Shown one piece after another: positions 18,477-27,277 of a stretch of DNA of 64,000 bases. The translations under genes and the position numbers were made by a program. The stretch is from positions 1 through 64,000 of the forward strand of contig JBIQLN010000001.1 in NCBI GenBank assembly GCA_044464225.1, written 5' to 3'. Every line of letters starts with the position of its first letter. Positions within the stretch are counted from its first letter, which is position 1. The notes beneath the pieces are model-generated. The model was not told the DNA's origin. It worked only from the letters and a program-made list of their open reading frames with translations, and did not search any database. The DNA is from 66-474 sp044464225. Its GTDB lineage: Bacteria > Pseudomonadota > Gammaproteobacteria > Xanthomonadales > Rhodanobacteraceae.

Positions 18477-18655
18477 TCGTTCCCGCGCAAGCGGGAATCC
18501 AGTGTTTTCGTTGTACTGCTCAAAGTCGCTGGGCCAACTCGCACCATCCATCGCGGTCGCGCCACGCGCCGCCTGTGGCATTCGCGTTGGCAATCCCGCC
18601 AACGCAGTCGGGGTCTGCCCGCAAACAGCGCGGGCAGACCCGGAATGACGACGCG
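18477..18655 (-). repeat. MITE-like repeat, copy B (most complete)
   Basis: About 180 bases bounded by CGTCGTTCCCGCGCAAGCGGG at one end and GGGTCTG...CAGACCCGGAATGACG at the other, so the ends are short inverted repeats. The interior holds ACTGGATTCCCGC, CCCAGCGACTTTGAG and GGGATTGCCAACGCGAATGCC when read on the minus strand. Copies A (2079) and C (45779) share these blocks. It encodes no protein and lies between the TonB receptor and the halogenase-like gene. Confidence 0.7.
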
Positions 18656-18683
18656 GCGAGTTGCTCTTGCGCCCGCACAAACG

Positions 18684-21542
18684 TCAGAACTTGTATGACA
18701 CGCCGACTTCGTAGCGGCGCCCGTATTCCTCCCACGTCAGCACCTGGCGCGGATCGCCGTTCTGATAGGTAATGAACGACTTGTTGGTGAGGTTGGATCC
18801 CTGCAGGACGAACGTGAGTCCCTTCATCGGACCGCTCTGCATCGTGTAGCTCACCTGGGCGTCGTAGATGCTTCCGCCCTTGATGGTCTGCAGGATACGC
18901 GTGGCGCTGATGCCCTGCACTTCGCCAAGGAAGCTGGTGCGATAACTGTCGCTGACGCGCGCCTCGAACCCGCCCTGCTGGAAGTAGATGGTTCCGTTGG
19001 CGACCCACTTGGAGAGGCCGGGGACGGTGATCGCCTGCGGATTGCCCGCGTACACCACGGAGCTCTTGGTGTAATCGCCCGTGAGGATGAAGCCGAAGCC
19101 ATCCAGCACCGGCACGGAAGTGAAGGCCTTGAAGGGCAGGTTGATCGTGCCCTGTACGCCCTTCACGCTGCCGTGGCCGTCGTTGGTGGGTCCCGACACG
19201 ACGCCGTACGTGGTGCCGAGCTGCTGCTTCTGCGACGGCGACAGGAACGCATCGACGAAGGGCGCGAAGTCGTACAGGAACCCGGCACTCGGATTGATGA
19301 AATCCGAAAGCTTCAGGTAGTAACCGGACAGCGCCATGTAGCCCTGATTCTGCGCGAAATAGTGCTCCAGGCTGATATTGAAGTTGTCGGCCATCGTCGG
19401 CAGCAATTCCGGGTTGCCGCCGTTCGCACTGAAGTACGACTGGTTGGGGTTGGTGTTCGACAACTGCGTGATGTTGCCGCTGATCGCGAGGCTCGCACTC
19501 ATCTGGTCCATGCGCGGGCGCGCCAGCACGCGCGCGACGCCCACGCGCAGGTCGGTGCTGTCCGTGAAACCAAACACCAGGTTGGCGCTGGGCAGCCAGC
19601 GGGTGTACTTGGTGCCGCCCGAAACCGGCACCAGCGTCACCACCGAGGAACCCGCCGAATTGGTGCCCGCGGCGACGCGCTGGCCATCGGAGGTTTCATC
19701 GGTATGCGCCACCTGCACGCCGATGTTGCCGCGCACGGGTACGTTGCCGAGCGAAGTGTCGAGGTTGAACTGCACGAAAGGTGTCGTGTCGAGTTCGCGC
19801 ACGTTCCAGTTCGGCGGCACGCCGATCGAGGACAGCGCCGTCGGGAACTGGTCGTAGGTGCCATCGCCGAGCAGGTCCAGCGGGTTGTAGATCACCTGCT
19901 CTCCGATCCCCATCCAGGCGAGCGGCGAGCCGATGCCATGGCTGGGGATCGCGGCGGTCTGCGCACCGTTGGGCAGGACGATGAAGGCCTGATCGATGTT
20001 GTAGTTCTTGTTGCGGGTGGCACGATCGACGCCGAACTTCATGCTCGAGAACGGCCCGCTCATGAAGTCGTACTGGACGCTCAGCCGCAGCCGCGCGAGG
20101 TAATCGTTGGTATGCGGCGCGTTGATGAAGCCCGCCTGCACCACCGGCGGATTGTTGCCGCTGCCCCAGCCTTGCGGGTCGGTCAGCAGCAGGCCTTGGG
20201 TGTAGTCCTGGGCGGTGTCGACGTACAGCAGGCCGTTGGACAGTTCGCTGAAATCGACGGTATCCAGCGGACCAGTCTTGTTGTAGCCGGTGCCCGAATA
20301 GCTTTCGAGCAGGACATCGCTCCGGTCGGCGCGCGAGTAGCTGGCGTCCAGTTCGGCCGACCAGCCTTCGCTGAAGCGGAACTTGTTGTTCCAGCCGATG
20401 TTCCAGACCTTGGCACGGGTCTTGTTGTAATCGTTGCGGACCACCGCGGCCACGCCATCGTAGGTGCCGCTTTGCACGAAGCCGTTCTGCACGTTGGCAC
20501 CGGGCGCCAGCGTCGCACCGCCCCAGATCAGCGGCAACTCCATGCCCTTGGCCTGCTGGGTTTCGCGGAAGTTGTCCCAGGTGAGGTCGAGCGTGCTGGT
20601 GAAGTTGTCGCTCGGTTTGAATTGCAGGGTCGCGAGCAGGCCCAGCCGATTCAACTGGTCCGAGATGCCGTAATTCTTGGAACCGCCCACCAGCAGGTTG
20701 CCATTGCCGTCGTCGGCGTAACCCCACGGCGCCTGGTGTTCGATCTGCGCGGGATTGGACTCCAGATCCACACCCAGCGTGACGCCGAAGGTGTGGTCGG
20801 CGAACTGGTCGACGTAGACGCCGTTCACCGAATAGCCGTGGTCGCTGACGCCGTCGCCGGGCGAAAGCGTGTCGAGGCTGTTCCATACGTAGTGCGCGTT
20901 GACGGCGGCGACGCGGTGATCCTGTTCGAGCGGGCGGATGGTACGCATGTCCACGGTGCCCGACAGGCCCTGCCCGATCAGGCCGGCACTCGGTGACATG
21001 TACACGACCACGCTGTTGAACCAGCTCGACGGGTATTGGTCATATTGCACGTCGCGGTTGTTGGAGGTGCTGACCTGCTCGCGGCCGTTGACGAGGGCGG
21101 TCGAGAAATCGGGACCGAGGCCATGGATCGTGAGTACCTGCGGCCGGCCGCTGAGCGTCTGTACCGCGAGGCCTGGCAGGCGACCCAGCGTGTCGGCGAT
21201 GCTGGTGCCGGGCAGCTTGCCGATCTGTTCGGCGGAAACGGCTTCGACGATCTCGTCGGAATTGCGCTTGATCGCGGTCGCGTTCTGCAGGCTTCCCGCG
21301 TAGCCGTGGACGTTGATGGCCTGCAACTGCGCCGGCTGTTTAGGCTTCTTCCGCTTGTCCGCGTCCGAAGGATTCTGGTCGGCCGCATCCTGGTCGGTCG
21401 CGGAAGGCTGCGTTTGCGGCTGCGCCTGGTCCTGCGCGGCGCCGGTGGGCGCACTGGCGGCAAAAGCAATGTTGGCGCAGGTCGCCAGGCCGATGCCTGC
21501 GGAGAGCAGCGCCAGCGTCAGCATGTTGCGTTTCGGTTGCAT
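18684..21542 (-). CDS. TonB-dependent outer-membrane receptor (Xanthomonas/Caulobacter type)
   Basis: 952 residues: signal peptide (MQPKRNMLTLALLSAGIGLA to AFA-AS), a linker rich in Q, D and K (about 30-70), a plug domain (IVEAVSAEQIGKLPGTSIADTLGRLPG and GLSGTVDMRTIRPLE) and a large beta-barrel with VARVLARPRMDQMSA near 650 and a terminal YEVGVSYKF ending in Phe. Such receptors take up oligosaccharides across the outer membrane using the TonB complex. GGGGAC sits eight bases before the ATG at 21542; longer upstream readings have no support. It is the first gene of the minus arm, and a perfect 12-base palindrome lies 125 bases upstream. By context the ligand is probably a maltodextrin-like glucan. 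Confidence 0.95.
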   Translation of the reverse strand: MQPKRNMLTLALLSAGIGLATCANIAFAASAPTGAAQDQAQPQTQPSATDQDAADQNPSDADKRKKPKQPAQLQAINVHGYAGSLQNATAIKRNSDEIVEAVSAEQIGKLPGTSIADTLGRLPGLAVQTLSGRPQVLTIHGLGPDFSTALVNGREQVSTSNNRDVQYDQYPSSWFNSVVVYMSPSAGLIGQGLSGTVDMRTIRPLEQDHRVAAVNAHYVWNSLDTLSPGDGVSDHGYSVNGVYVDQFADHTFGVTLGVDLESNPAQIEHQAPWGYADDGNGNLLVGGSKNYGISDQLNRLGLLATLQFKPSDNFTSTLDLTWDNFRETQQAKGMELPLIWGGATLAPGANVQNGFVQSGTYDGVAAVVRNDYNKTRAKVWNIGWNNKFRFSEGWSAELDASYSRADRSDVLLESYSGTGYNKTGPLDTVDFSELSNGLLYVDTAQDYTQGLLLTDPQGWGSGNNPPVVQAGFINAPHTNDYLARLRLSVQYDFMSGPFSSMKFGVDRATRNKNYNIDQAFIVLPNGAQTAAIPSHGIGSPLAWMGIGEQVIYNPLDLLGDGTYDQFPTALSSIGVPPNWNVRELDTTPFVQFNLDTSLGNVPVRGNIGVQVAHTDETSDGQRVAAGTNSAGSSVVTLVPVSGGTKYTRWLPSANLVFGFTDSTDLRVGVARVLARPRMDQMSASLAISGNITQLSNTNPNQSYFSANGGNPELLPTMADNFNISLEHYFAQNQGYMALSGYYLKLSDFINPSAGFLYDFAPFVDAFLSPSQKQQLGTTYGVVSGPTNDGHGSVKGVQGTINLPFKAFTSVPVLDGFGFILTGDYTKSSVVYAGNPQAITVPGLSKWVANGTIYFQQGGFEARVSDSYRTSFLGEVQGISATRILQTIKGGSIYDAQVSYTMQSGPMKGLTFVLQGSNLTNKSFITYQNGDPRQVLTWEEYGRRYEVGVSYKF

Positions 21543-21666
21543 GGTTTCGTCCCCAGTGGTGATCATCGTTGTGCGTGCCGCGGGCTGCGCCGCGCGTGCG
21601 GACTCGCGCACGGGGCGCGGGGTCTGCCTGCATGGTAGGGGCCGGTTTTCGCCGCGAGCCGCCGGC

Positions 21667-21678
21667 GAATACGTATTC
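21667..21678. promoter_or_regulatory. Putative LacI-family operator O1 (GAATACGTATTC)
   Basis: A perfect 12-base palindrome with a central CG step, the usual design of LacI-family operators. It lies 125 bases before the TonB-receptor ATG. The flanking bases extend the match with the second site: CATGAATACGTATTCG on the minus strand against CATGAATACGTATGCG on the plus strand. A LacI-type gene is encoded in the same locus at 25150. Confidence 0.7.
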
Positions 21679-21858
21679 ATGGCGTGACGCGGGCCCGTAT
21701 ATTGCGCCGCAACATGGCGCCGCCCGATACCGTTTCCGTCGCGACTGCAAAGCGGGAAAACGCGTTCCCTGCAAAGCTCGTCGCATGCATCGCCTGCGTA
21801 CCGCCCGGACGATGTTGGCGCATCGCATCGCCTGGCATGACGCACCTGCAACATCCAT

Positions 21859-21870
21859 GAATACGTATGC
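21859..21870. promoter_or_regulatory. Putative LacI-family operator O2 (GAATACGTATGC)
   Basis: Near-palindrome with one mismatched pair, otherwise identical to O1 over 15 of 16 bases when O1 is read on the other strand. It lies 97 bases before the GH13 alpha-glucosidase ATG, so each arm of the locus has its own site. Confidence 0.65.
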
Positions 21871-21966
21871 GTGCCCGGGCCGGGCTTCCCGTCCCTGCCG
21901 CTAAGCTGGACGCCGTTTTCAGCCGCGCGCCGTTTCGCGCACGCGCACAAGGGATCCCGTCGAACC

Positions 21967-23619
21967 ATGTCCGATGCTCGCTGGTGGCGCGGTGCCGTCA
22001 TCTACCAGATCTATCCGCGCAGTTTTCTCGACACCGATGGCGATGGCGTGGGCGACCTGCCCGGCATCATCGAGCGGCTCGACTACGTGGCGTCGCTGGG
22101 CGTGGACGCGGTATGGATCGCCCCGTTCTTCAAATCGCCGATGGCGGATTTCGGCTACGACATCGCCGATTACCGCGCGGTCGATCCGCTGTTCGGCACG
22201 CTGGAGGACTTCGACCGGCTGCTGGCGAAGGCGCACGCGCTGGGCCTCAAGGTGATGATCGACCAGGTGCTCAGCCACACCTCGGCGACCCACGCATGGT
22301 TCCACGAGAGCCGGCAGAGCCGCGACAACGCGAAGGCGGACTGGTACGTGTGGGCCGATCCGCGCGAGGACGGCACGGCGCCGAACAACTGGCTCTCGAT
22401 CTTCGGCGGTCCCGCGTGGAAGTGGGAGCCCCGCCGCCAGCAGTACTACCTGCACAACTTCCTGACCGAACAGCCGGACCTCAACTTCCATAATCCGGAC
22501 GTGCGCGCGGCGATGCTGGACAACCTGCGCTTCTGGCTGGATCGCGGCGTGGACGGCTTCCGGCTGGATTCGATCAACTTCTGTTTCCACGACGCGCAAT
22601 TGCGCGACAACCCGCCCAAGCCCAAGCACCACCGCGCGGGACGCGGGTTCAGTGCGGACAATCCGTACGCATACCAGTACCACTACTTCAACAACACGCG
22701 GCCCGAGAACCTCGCTTTCCTGGGCGAGCTGCGGGCGTTGCTCGACCGCTATCCGGGTGCGACCACGCTCGGCGAAATCGCGTCCGAGGATTCGCTGGCG
22801 ACGATGGCCGAATACACGGCCGGGCACCGGCTGCACATGGGCTACAGCTTCGAACTGCTCACCGACGATTTCAGCGCTGGCTACATTCGCGACACCGTGC
22901 GCACGCAGGAATCGAAGATGGCCGAAGGCTGGCCGTGCTGGGCGATTTCCAACCACGACGTGGAACGCGTGCTCAGCCGCTGGGGCGGCGGCCGTACCTC
23001 CGCGGCACTGGCCAGCCAGCTCACCGCGATGGTGTGTTCGCTGCGCGGTTCGGTGTGCGTCTACCAGGGCGAGGAACTGGGGCTGACCGAGGCCGAGGTG
23101 CCGTTCGAGGCCTTGCGCGATCCGTACGGCATCGCCTTCTGGCCACAGTTCAAGGGGCGCGACGGCTGCCGCACGCCGATGCCGTGGACTGCGGAGCCGC
23201 AGGGCGGTTTCACCCGCGGCACACCGTGGTTGCCGGTGCCGCAGGAACACCTTGCGCTGGCGGTGTCGCGCCAGGAAGCCGATGATGCCTCCACGCTCCA
23301 TGGCTTTCGCGCCTTCATGCACTGGCGCCACGCCCATCCGGCGCTCCGCACCGGCACCATCCGCTTCCTGGACACGCCGGAACCGGTGCTGGCATTTCTC
23401 CGCGAAGCGCCCGGCGAAACCCTGCTGGTCGCCTTCAACCTTTCGGACACGCCCGCCGACGTGACATTGCCCTCGATCCGCGGCGCGCAGCCCCTGCACG
23501 GGCATGGCTTGCATGAGGGCACGCTGCAGGGCGAGCATGTGCACCTGCCGGCCTGCGGTGCAGTATTCGCGTCGCTGGCCGAGGTGAGGCAGGTCGACCA
23601 CGCAGGAGCCACGCCATGA
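21967..23619 (+). CDS. Cytoplasmic GH13 alpha-glucosidase (GH13_23-like)
   Basis: 550 residues with no signal peptide, so it acts on imported sugar. Opens with WWRGAVIYQIYPRSFLDTDGDGVGDL, the oligo-1,6-glucosidase/alpha-glucosidase arrangement. Catalytic residues are Asp201 (GFRLDSINF), Glu270 (LGEIAS) and Asp331 (SNHDVERV); region I reads DQVLSHTS. It resembles Xanthomonas alpha-glucosidases that hydrolyse maltose and transfer glucose. The ATG at 21967 is chosen over an in-frame extension because the protein begins there in the family, with AAGGGAT upstream. First gene of the plus arm, overlapping the transporter by four bases; operator O2 lies upstream. Confidence 0.93.
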   Translation: MSDARWWRGAVIYQIYPRSFLDTDGDGVGDLPGIIERLDYVASLGVDAVWIAPFFKSPMADFGYDIADYRAVDPLFGTLEDFDRLLAKAHALGLKVMIDQVLSHTSATHAWFHESRQSRDNAKADWYVWADPREDGTAPNNWLSIFGGPAWKWEPRRQQYYLHNFLTEQPDLNFHNPDVRAAMLDNLRFWLDRGVDGFRLDSINFCFHDAQLRDNPPKPKHHRAGRGFSADNPYAYQYHYFNNTRPENLAFLGELRALLDRYPGATTLGEIASEDSLATMAEYTAGHRLHMGYSFELLTDDFSAGYIRDTVRTQESKMAEGWPCWAISNHDVERVLSRWGGGRTSAALASQLTAMVCSLRGSVCVYQGEELGLTEAEVPFEALRDPYGIAFWPQFKGRDGCRTPMPWTAEPQGGFTRGTPWLPVPQEHLALAVSRQEADDASTLHGFRAFMHWRHAHPALRTGTIRFLDTPEPVLAFLREAPGETLLVAFNLSDTPADVTLPSIRGAQPLHGHGLHEGTLQGEHVHLPACGAVFASLAEVRQVDHAGATP

Positions 23620-25040
23620 ATGCGCCCGCCGGCAATTTCGACGAACCGTCCGGACGCGCCAACCTGCGCGTGGTTCTGATCGCCGCCGCCGCCGCGCTGG
23701 GCGGATTCCTGTTCGGCTTCGACACCGCGGTGATCAACGGCGCGGTGGACGCCTTGCGGGCCGCGTTCGGCTTGAGCGCCACGGTGACCGGATTCGCGGT
23801 ATCCATCGCCTTGCTCGGATCCGCTGCGGGCGCCTGGTACGCGGGGCGGCTGGCGGACCGTTACGGAAGGGTGCGCACGATGCAGGTCGCGGCCATCCTG
23901 CTGGCGGCGGGCGCGATCGGGGCCGGCCTTTCCGGTTCGGTGGCGTGGCTCATGGTGTGGCGCGTGGTGGCCGGCATAGGCGTGGGCGTGGCGTCGGTGG
24001 TGGCGCCGGCCTACATCGCGGAAATATCGCCCGCATCGATCCGTGGGCGGCTCGGCTCGATGCAGCAGTTGGCGATCGTGCTGGGCATCTTCGTGGCGCT
24101 CCTCAGCGATGCGGCGCTCGCCGATTCGGCCGGCGGCGCCGCCCAGGCACTGTGGCTGGGGCTCGGCGCCTGGCGCTGGATGTTCATCGTCGGCGTGGTT
24201 CCCGCGGTGATCTATGGCGTGTTGGCGTTCAGCGTTCCCGAGTCGCCGCGGCACCTGGTCGCCGGTGGCCGCAACGAGGAAGCACTGGGCGTACTCAAGC
24301 GGGTGCTGGCGCTCGGTTCCGACGCCGCGCTGCGGAAGAAACTGGACGACATCCGGATCAGCCTCGAGCGCGAGCACAAGCCGCGCTGGGGCGACCTGGT
24401 CGGCGGCCGTGCGGGATTCCTGCCGATCGTGTGGGTCGGCATCGTGCTGTCGGTGTTCCAGCAGTTCGTCGGCATCAACGTGATCTTCTACTACTCCACG
24501 ACGTTGTGGAATTCGGTCGGATTCAGCGAATCCGACTCGTTCATGCTCACGGTCATCACCTCGATCGTGAACGTGCTGGTGACGCTGGTGGCGATCGGAC
24601 TGATCGACCGCATCGGACGCAAGGCCCTGCTGGTGATCGGCTCATCGGGGATGCTGGTGACCCTGGCGGTGATGGCGGTGTGCTTCGCCCAGGCAACCGG
24701 CACCGGCACGGCCCTGAGCCTGCCCGGCGCGTGGGGACCGGTCGCACTGGTCGCGGCCAATCTCTACGTGATCTTCTTCGGCGTGAGCTGGGGGCCGGTG
24801 GTGTGGGTGCTGCTGGGCGAGATGTTCCCCAACCGCATCCGCGCGATGGCGCTGGCGGTGGCCGCCGCAGCGCAGTGGCTGGCCAATTTCGCAGTCACCA
24901 GCAGCTTCCCGCCGATGGCCCAGTTCAGCCTGCCGTTCTCGTACGGCGTGTACGCGGCGTTCGCGGCGATTTCGCTGGTTTTCGTGCTGAAGTTCGTGCG
25001 CGAAACCCGCGGCATGGAACTCGAAGACATGCCGGGCTAG
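23616..25040 (+). CDS. MFS sugar:proton symporter (sugar porter family)
   Basis: 474 residues, about 12 membrane segments. Sugar-porter signatures are plain: GGFLFGFDTAVINGA in helix 1, GRLADRYGRVR between helices 2 and 3, PAYIAEISPASIRGRLGSMQQ after helix 4, VPESPRHL before the central loop, QQFVGINVIFYYS in helix 7 and GLIDRIGRKALL. These place it with GlcP/GalP/XylE-type glucose or pentose symporters. The ATG overlaps the alpha-glucosidase stop by four bases. It probably imports glucose released by the periplasmic enzymes, complementing the oligosaccharide carrier at 7329. Confidence 0.95.
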   Translation: MNAPAGNFDEPSGRANLRVVLIAAAAALGGFLFGFDTAVINGAVDALRAAFGLSATVTGFAVSIALLGSAAGAWYAGRLADRYGRVRTMQVAAILLAAGAIGAGLSGSVAWLMVWRVVAGIGVGVASVVAPAYIAEISPASIRGRLGSMQQLAIVLGIFVALLSDAALADSAGGAAQALWLGLGAWRWMFIVGVVPAVIYGVLAFSVPESPRHLVAGGRNEEALGVLKRVLALGSDAALRKKLDDIRISLEREHKPRWGDLVGGRAGFLPIVWVGIVLSVFQQFVGINVIFYYSTTLWNSVGFSESDSFMLTVITSIVNVLVTLVAIGLIDRIGRKALLVIGSSGMLVTLAVMAVCFAQATGTGTALSLPGAWGPVALVAANLYVIFFGVSWGPVVWVLLGEMFPNRIRAMALAVAAAAQWLANFAVTSSFPPMAQFSLPFSYGVYAAFAAISLVFVLKFVRETRGMELEDMPG

Positions 25041-25149
25041 CCCGATGGGCGTGGGCTCCACCCGGCAGCATTGCGTGAAATTGGCTAGCATCGGAACCCG
25101 CGATCACCCGACCGCGCGATTCAAGGCTGGTTCCGAAGGCCGTCCACGC

Positions 25150-26214
25150 GTGCACAGCAAGAAACGCATCACTTCGTTCGACATCGCCGAGAAGGCCGGG
25201 GTTTCCCAGGCCACGGTGTCGCGTGCGCTGCGCGGGGATCCTTCGGTGAGCGAGGAAACCCGCAGGCGGGTGGAAGCGGCCGCGGCGACGCTCAACTATA
25301 CGGTCGACAAGAGCGCGTCGAGCCTGCGCGGCCGGCTGACGGGAACACTCGCGCTCCTGTTCTTCGAAGACCCCACGCCCGACGATTCGCACATCAATCC
25401 CTTCTTCCTGTCGATGCTGGGCTCCATCACGCGCGCCTGTGCGCGGCATGGTTACGACTTGCTGATCTCGTTCCAGGAACTCGCGCGCGACTGGCACGCC
25501 GATTTCGCCGAGAGCAAGAAGGCCGACGGCATCATCCTGCTGGGCTACGGCGATTACCTCACGCACACCAGCCGGCTGGAGAAGCTGCGCGCGCGCGGCA
25601 CCAAACTGGTGAGCTGGGGCGCGGTGATGCCCGACCAGCCGTGCGTCACGATCGGCTGCGACAATTTCAGCGGCGGCCGCAGCGTCACCGAACACCTGCT
25701 CGACCAGGGTTGCCGCCGCATCGCATTCATCGGCGATGCCTCGCGGCATTTCCCGGAATTCCAGGAGCGCTATCGCGGGCACCTGCAGGCCTTGCGCACG
25801 CGCGGCATCGTGCCCGACGACGCGTTGCAGGTGGACGCGGAAAGCTCGCAGCAGGAAGGGCACCGTGCGGTGGAAGCCCTGCTCGCGCGGGGTGGATCGT
25901 TCGACGCGATCTTCGCGGCCAGCGACCTGATCGCGATCGGCGCCATCGGTGCGCTCTCGGCACACGGCATCGGCGTGCCCTTCGAAGTCGCCGTGGCGGG
26001 TTTCGACGACATCCCGATGGCCAGCTTCGTCAATCCGCCGCTCACCACGGTATTGCAGGACACCCGCCGCGCCGGTGAAATGCTGGTGGACAGCCTGCTG
26101 CGCTTGATCCACAACGAACATGTGGAAAGCAGGATGCTGCCGATGAAACTGATGGTGCGACGTTCCAGCCTGTGGCAGGACGTCGCCCGCTCCGAATCCA
26201 CGCGTGAGGACTGA
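25150..26214 (+). CDS. LacI-family transcriptional regulator of the glycan locus
   Basis: 354 residues from the GTG at 25150 (GAAGG ten bases upstream). An ATG at 25045 would add 35 residues unlike the family, so GTG is preferred. The N-terminus is the LacI helix-turn-helix and hinge: TSFDIAEKAGVSQATVSRALRG and TLNYTVDKSASSLRG. A periplasmic-binding-protein-like effector domain follows (ADGIILLGYGD, GCRRIAFIGDASRHFPE, FAASDLIAIGAIGAL, VAGFDDIPMASFVNPPLTTV). It is very likely the local repressor, relieved by a malto-oligosaccharide or glucose derivative, and the best candidate to bind the palindromes at 21667 and 21859. Confidence 0.93.
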   Translation: MHSKKRITSFDIAEKAGVSQATVSRALRGDPSVSEETRRRVEAAAATLNYTVDKSASSLRGRLTGTLALLFFEDPTPDDSHINPFFLSMLGSITRACARHGYDLLISFQELARDWHADFAESKKADGIILLGYGDYLTHTSRLEKLRARGTKLVSWGAVMPDQPCVTIGCDNFSGGRSVTEHLLDQGCRRIAFIGDASRHFPEFQERYRGHLQALRTRGIVPDDALQVDAESSQQEGHRAVEALLARGGSFDAIFAASDLIAIGAIGALSAHGIGVPFEVAVAGFDDIPMASFVNPPLTTVLQDTRRAGEMLVDSLLRLIHNEHVESRMLPMKLMVRRSSLWQDVARSESTRED

Positions 26215-26220
26215 AGGAAG

Positions 26221-27204
26221 ATGCATGAGCTCGCATTGATCGGCGACATCGGGGGCACCAATGCGCGGTTCGCGCTTACCGACCTGACGGCCGACGCGCC
26301 CCAGATCCTGAAGGAACAGACGCTTACCGACGCGGGCTTCCACAGCCTGCGCGACGCTGCGCAACACTATCTCGAGGCGACCCACGTCGAACCCGTGCGC
26401 GCCGCGTTGGCAGTCGCTTCGCCGATCGAAGGCGACGACATCACCCTGACAAACCGCGACTGGTCGTTCAATCGCGGCACGTTGCAGCACGCGCTCGGAC
26501 TCGACGATCTGCGACTCATCAACGACTTCGCGGCCATCGCGTGGGCGGCGCCGCACCTCGCCACCGGCGACCGGATCGCGATCCACGGCCCGCTCATCAC
26601 GCCGCCGCTCGGCCCGGTGACGTTGATCGGCGCCGGCACCGGGCTGGGCGTTGCGCTGCTGACGGGTTCGGTCGCACAAGGCTGGCACGCGGTTCCCACC
26701 GAAGGCGGGCACGCCAGCTTCGCGCCCACCGACGACGAGGAACGCAGGATCGCCAGGTGGCTCAGCGTACGCCACGGGCGCGTTTCCACCGAGCGTTTGT
26801 TGAGCGGCCACGGCTTGTCCAACATCGATGCCTGCCTGCGCGGCGTCCAACCCCTACCCGCCCCCGCCCCCCAAACCGGCGCGCGGCCTTCCAAGGACGT
26901 GGTCGACGCGGCGTTGGCGGGTGAAGCCGATGCCGTCCATGCGCTACGGCGTTTCTGCCGGATCTACGGCGCGGTCGCAGGCGATGCCGCGCTGCTGCAC
27001 GGCGCCAACACCGTGATGATCGCGGGTGGCGTGGTGCTGCACTTCCTCGATTTCTTCCGCGCGAGCGAATTCATGGAGGCCTTCACCGCCAAGGGGCGTC
27101 ATGCCGATTACATGCGGCGCATGGCGGTGCAGGTGATCACGCATCCGAACCCGGGCCTGCTCGGCGCGGCCGTCGCGGCGCGCCAAGGCATTATCGCCGT
27201 CTGA
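26221..27204 (+). CDS. glk: Glucokinase
   Basis: 327 residues, cytoplasmic; phosphorylates glucose to glucose-6-phosphate with ATP. The phosphate 1 motif IGDIGGTNARFAL opens the protein, LINDFAAIAWA carries the catalytic Asp, LIGAGTGLGVALL is phosphate 2, and VPTEGGHASFAPTDDEE is the proteobacterial Glk signature. Length matches E. coli Glk. It starts seven bases after the LacI stop with GAAGGA before the ATG, so it ends the operon alpha-glucosidase, symporter, regulator, kinase, completing conversion of the imported glucan to a glycolytic intermediate. Confidence 0.96.
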   Translation: MHELALIGDIGGTNARFALTDLTADAPQILKEQTLTDAGFHSLRDAAQHYLEATHVEPVRAALAVASPIEGDDITLTNRDWSFNRGTLQHALGLDDLRLINDFAAIAWAAPHLATGDRIAIHGPLITPPLGPVTLIGAGTGLGVALLTGSVAQGWHAVPTEGGHASFAPTDDEERRIARWLSVRHGRVSTERLLSGHGLSNIDACLRGVQPLPAPAPQTGARPSKDVVDAALAGEADAVHALRRFCRIYGAVAGDAALLHGANTVMIAGGVVLHFLDFFRASEFMEAFTAKGRHADYMRRMAVQVITHPNPGLLGAAVAARQGIIAV

Positions 27205-27277
27205 AGGAACCATCCGCGGAATCGCCGGTCAACTGCAAACCACGTTGCGTGCGTCGGATGGCGCCGAAGGAACCGCG

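Larger units (their letters stand above)
21543..21966. promoter_or_regulatory. Divergent regulatory region of the glycan locus
   Basis: 424 bases between the TonB-receptor start (minus) and the GH13 start (plus). It contains two related palindromes, at 21667-21678 and 21859-21870, 192 bases apart. No protein-coding gene is supported. Promoter boxes are not convincing by eye, as often in GC-rich DNA. Confidence 0.75.
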
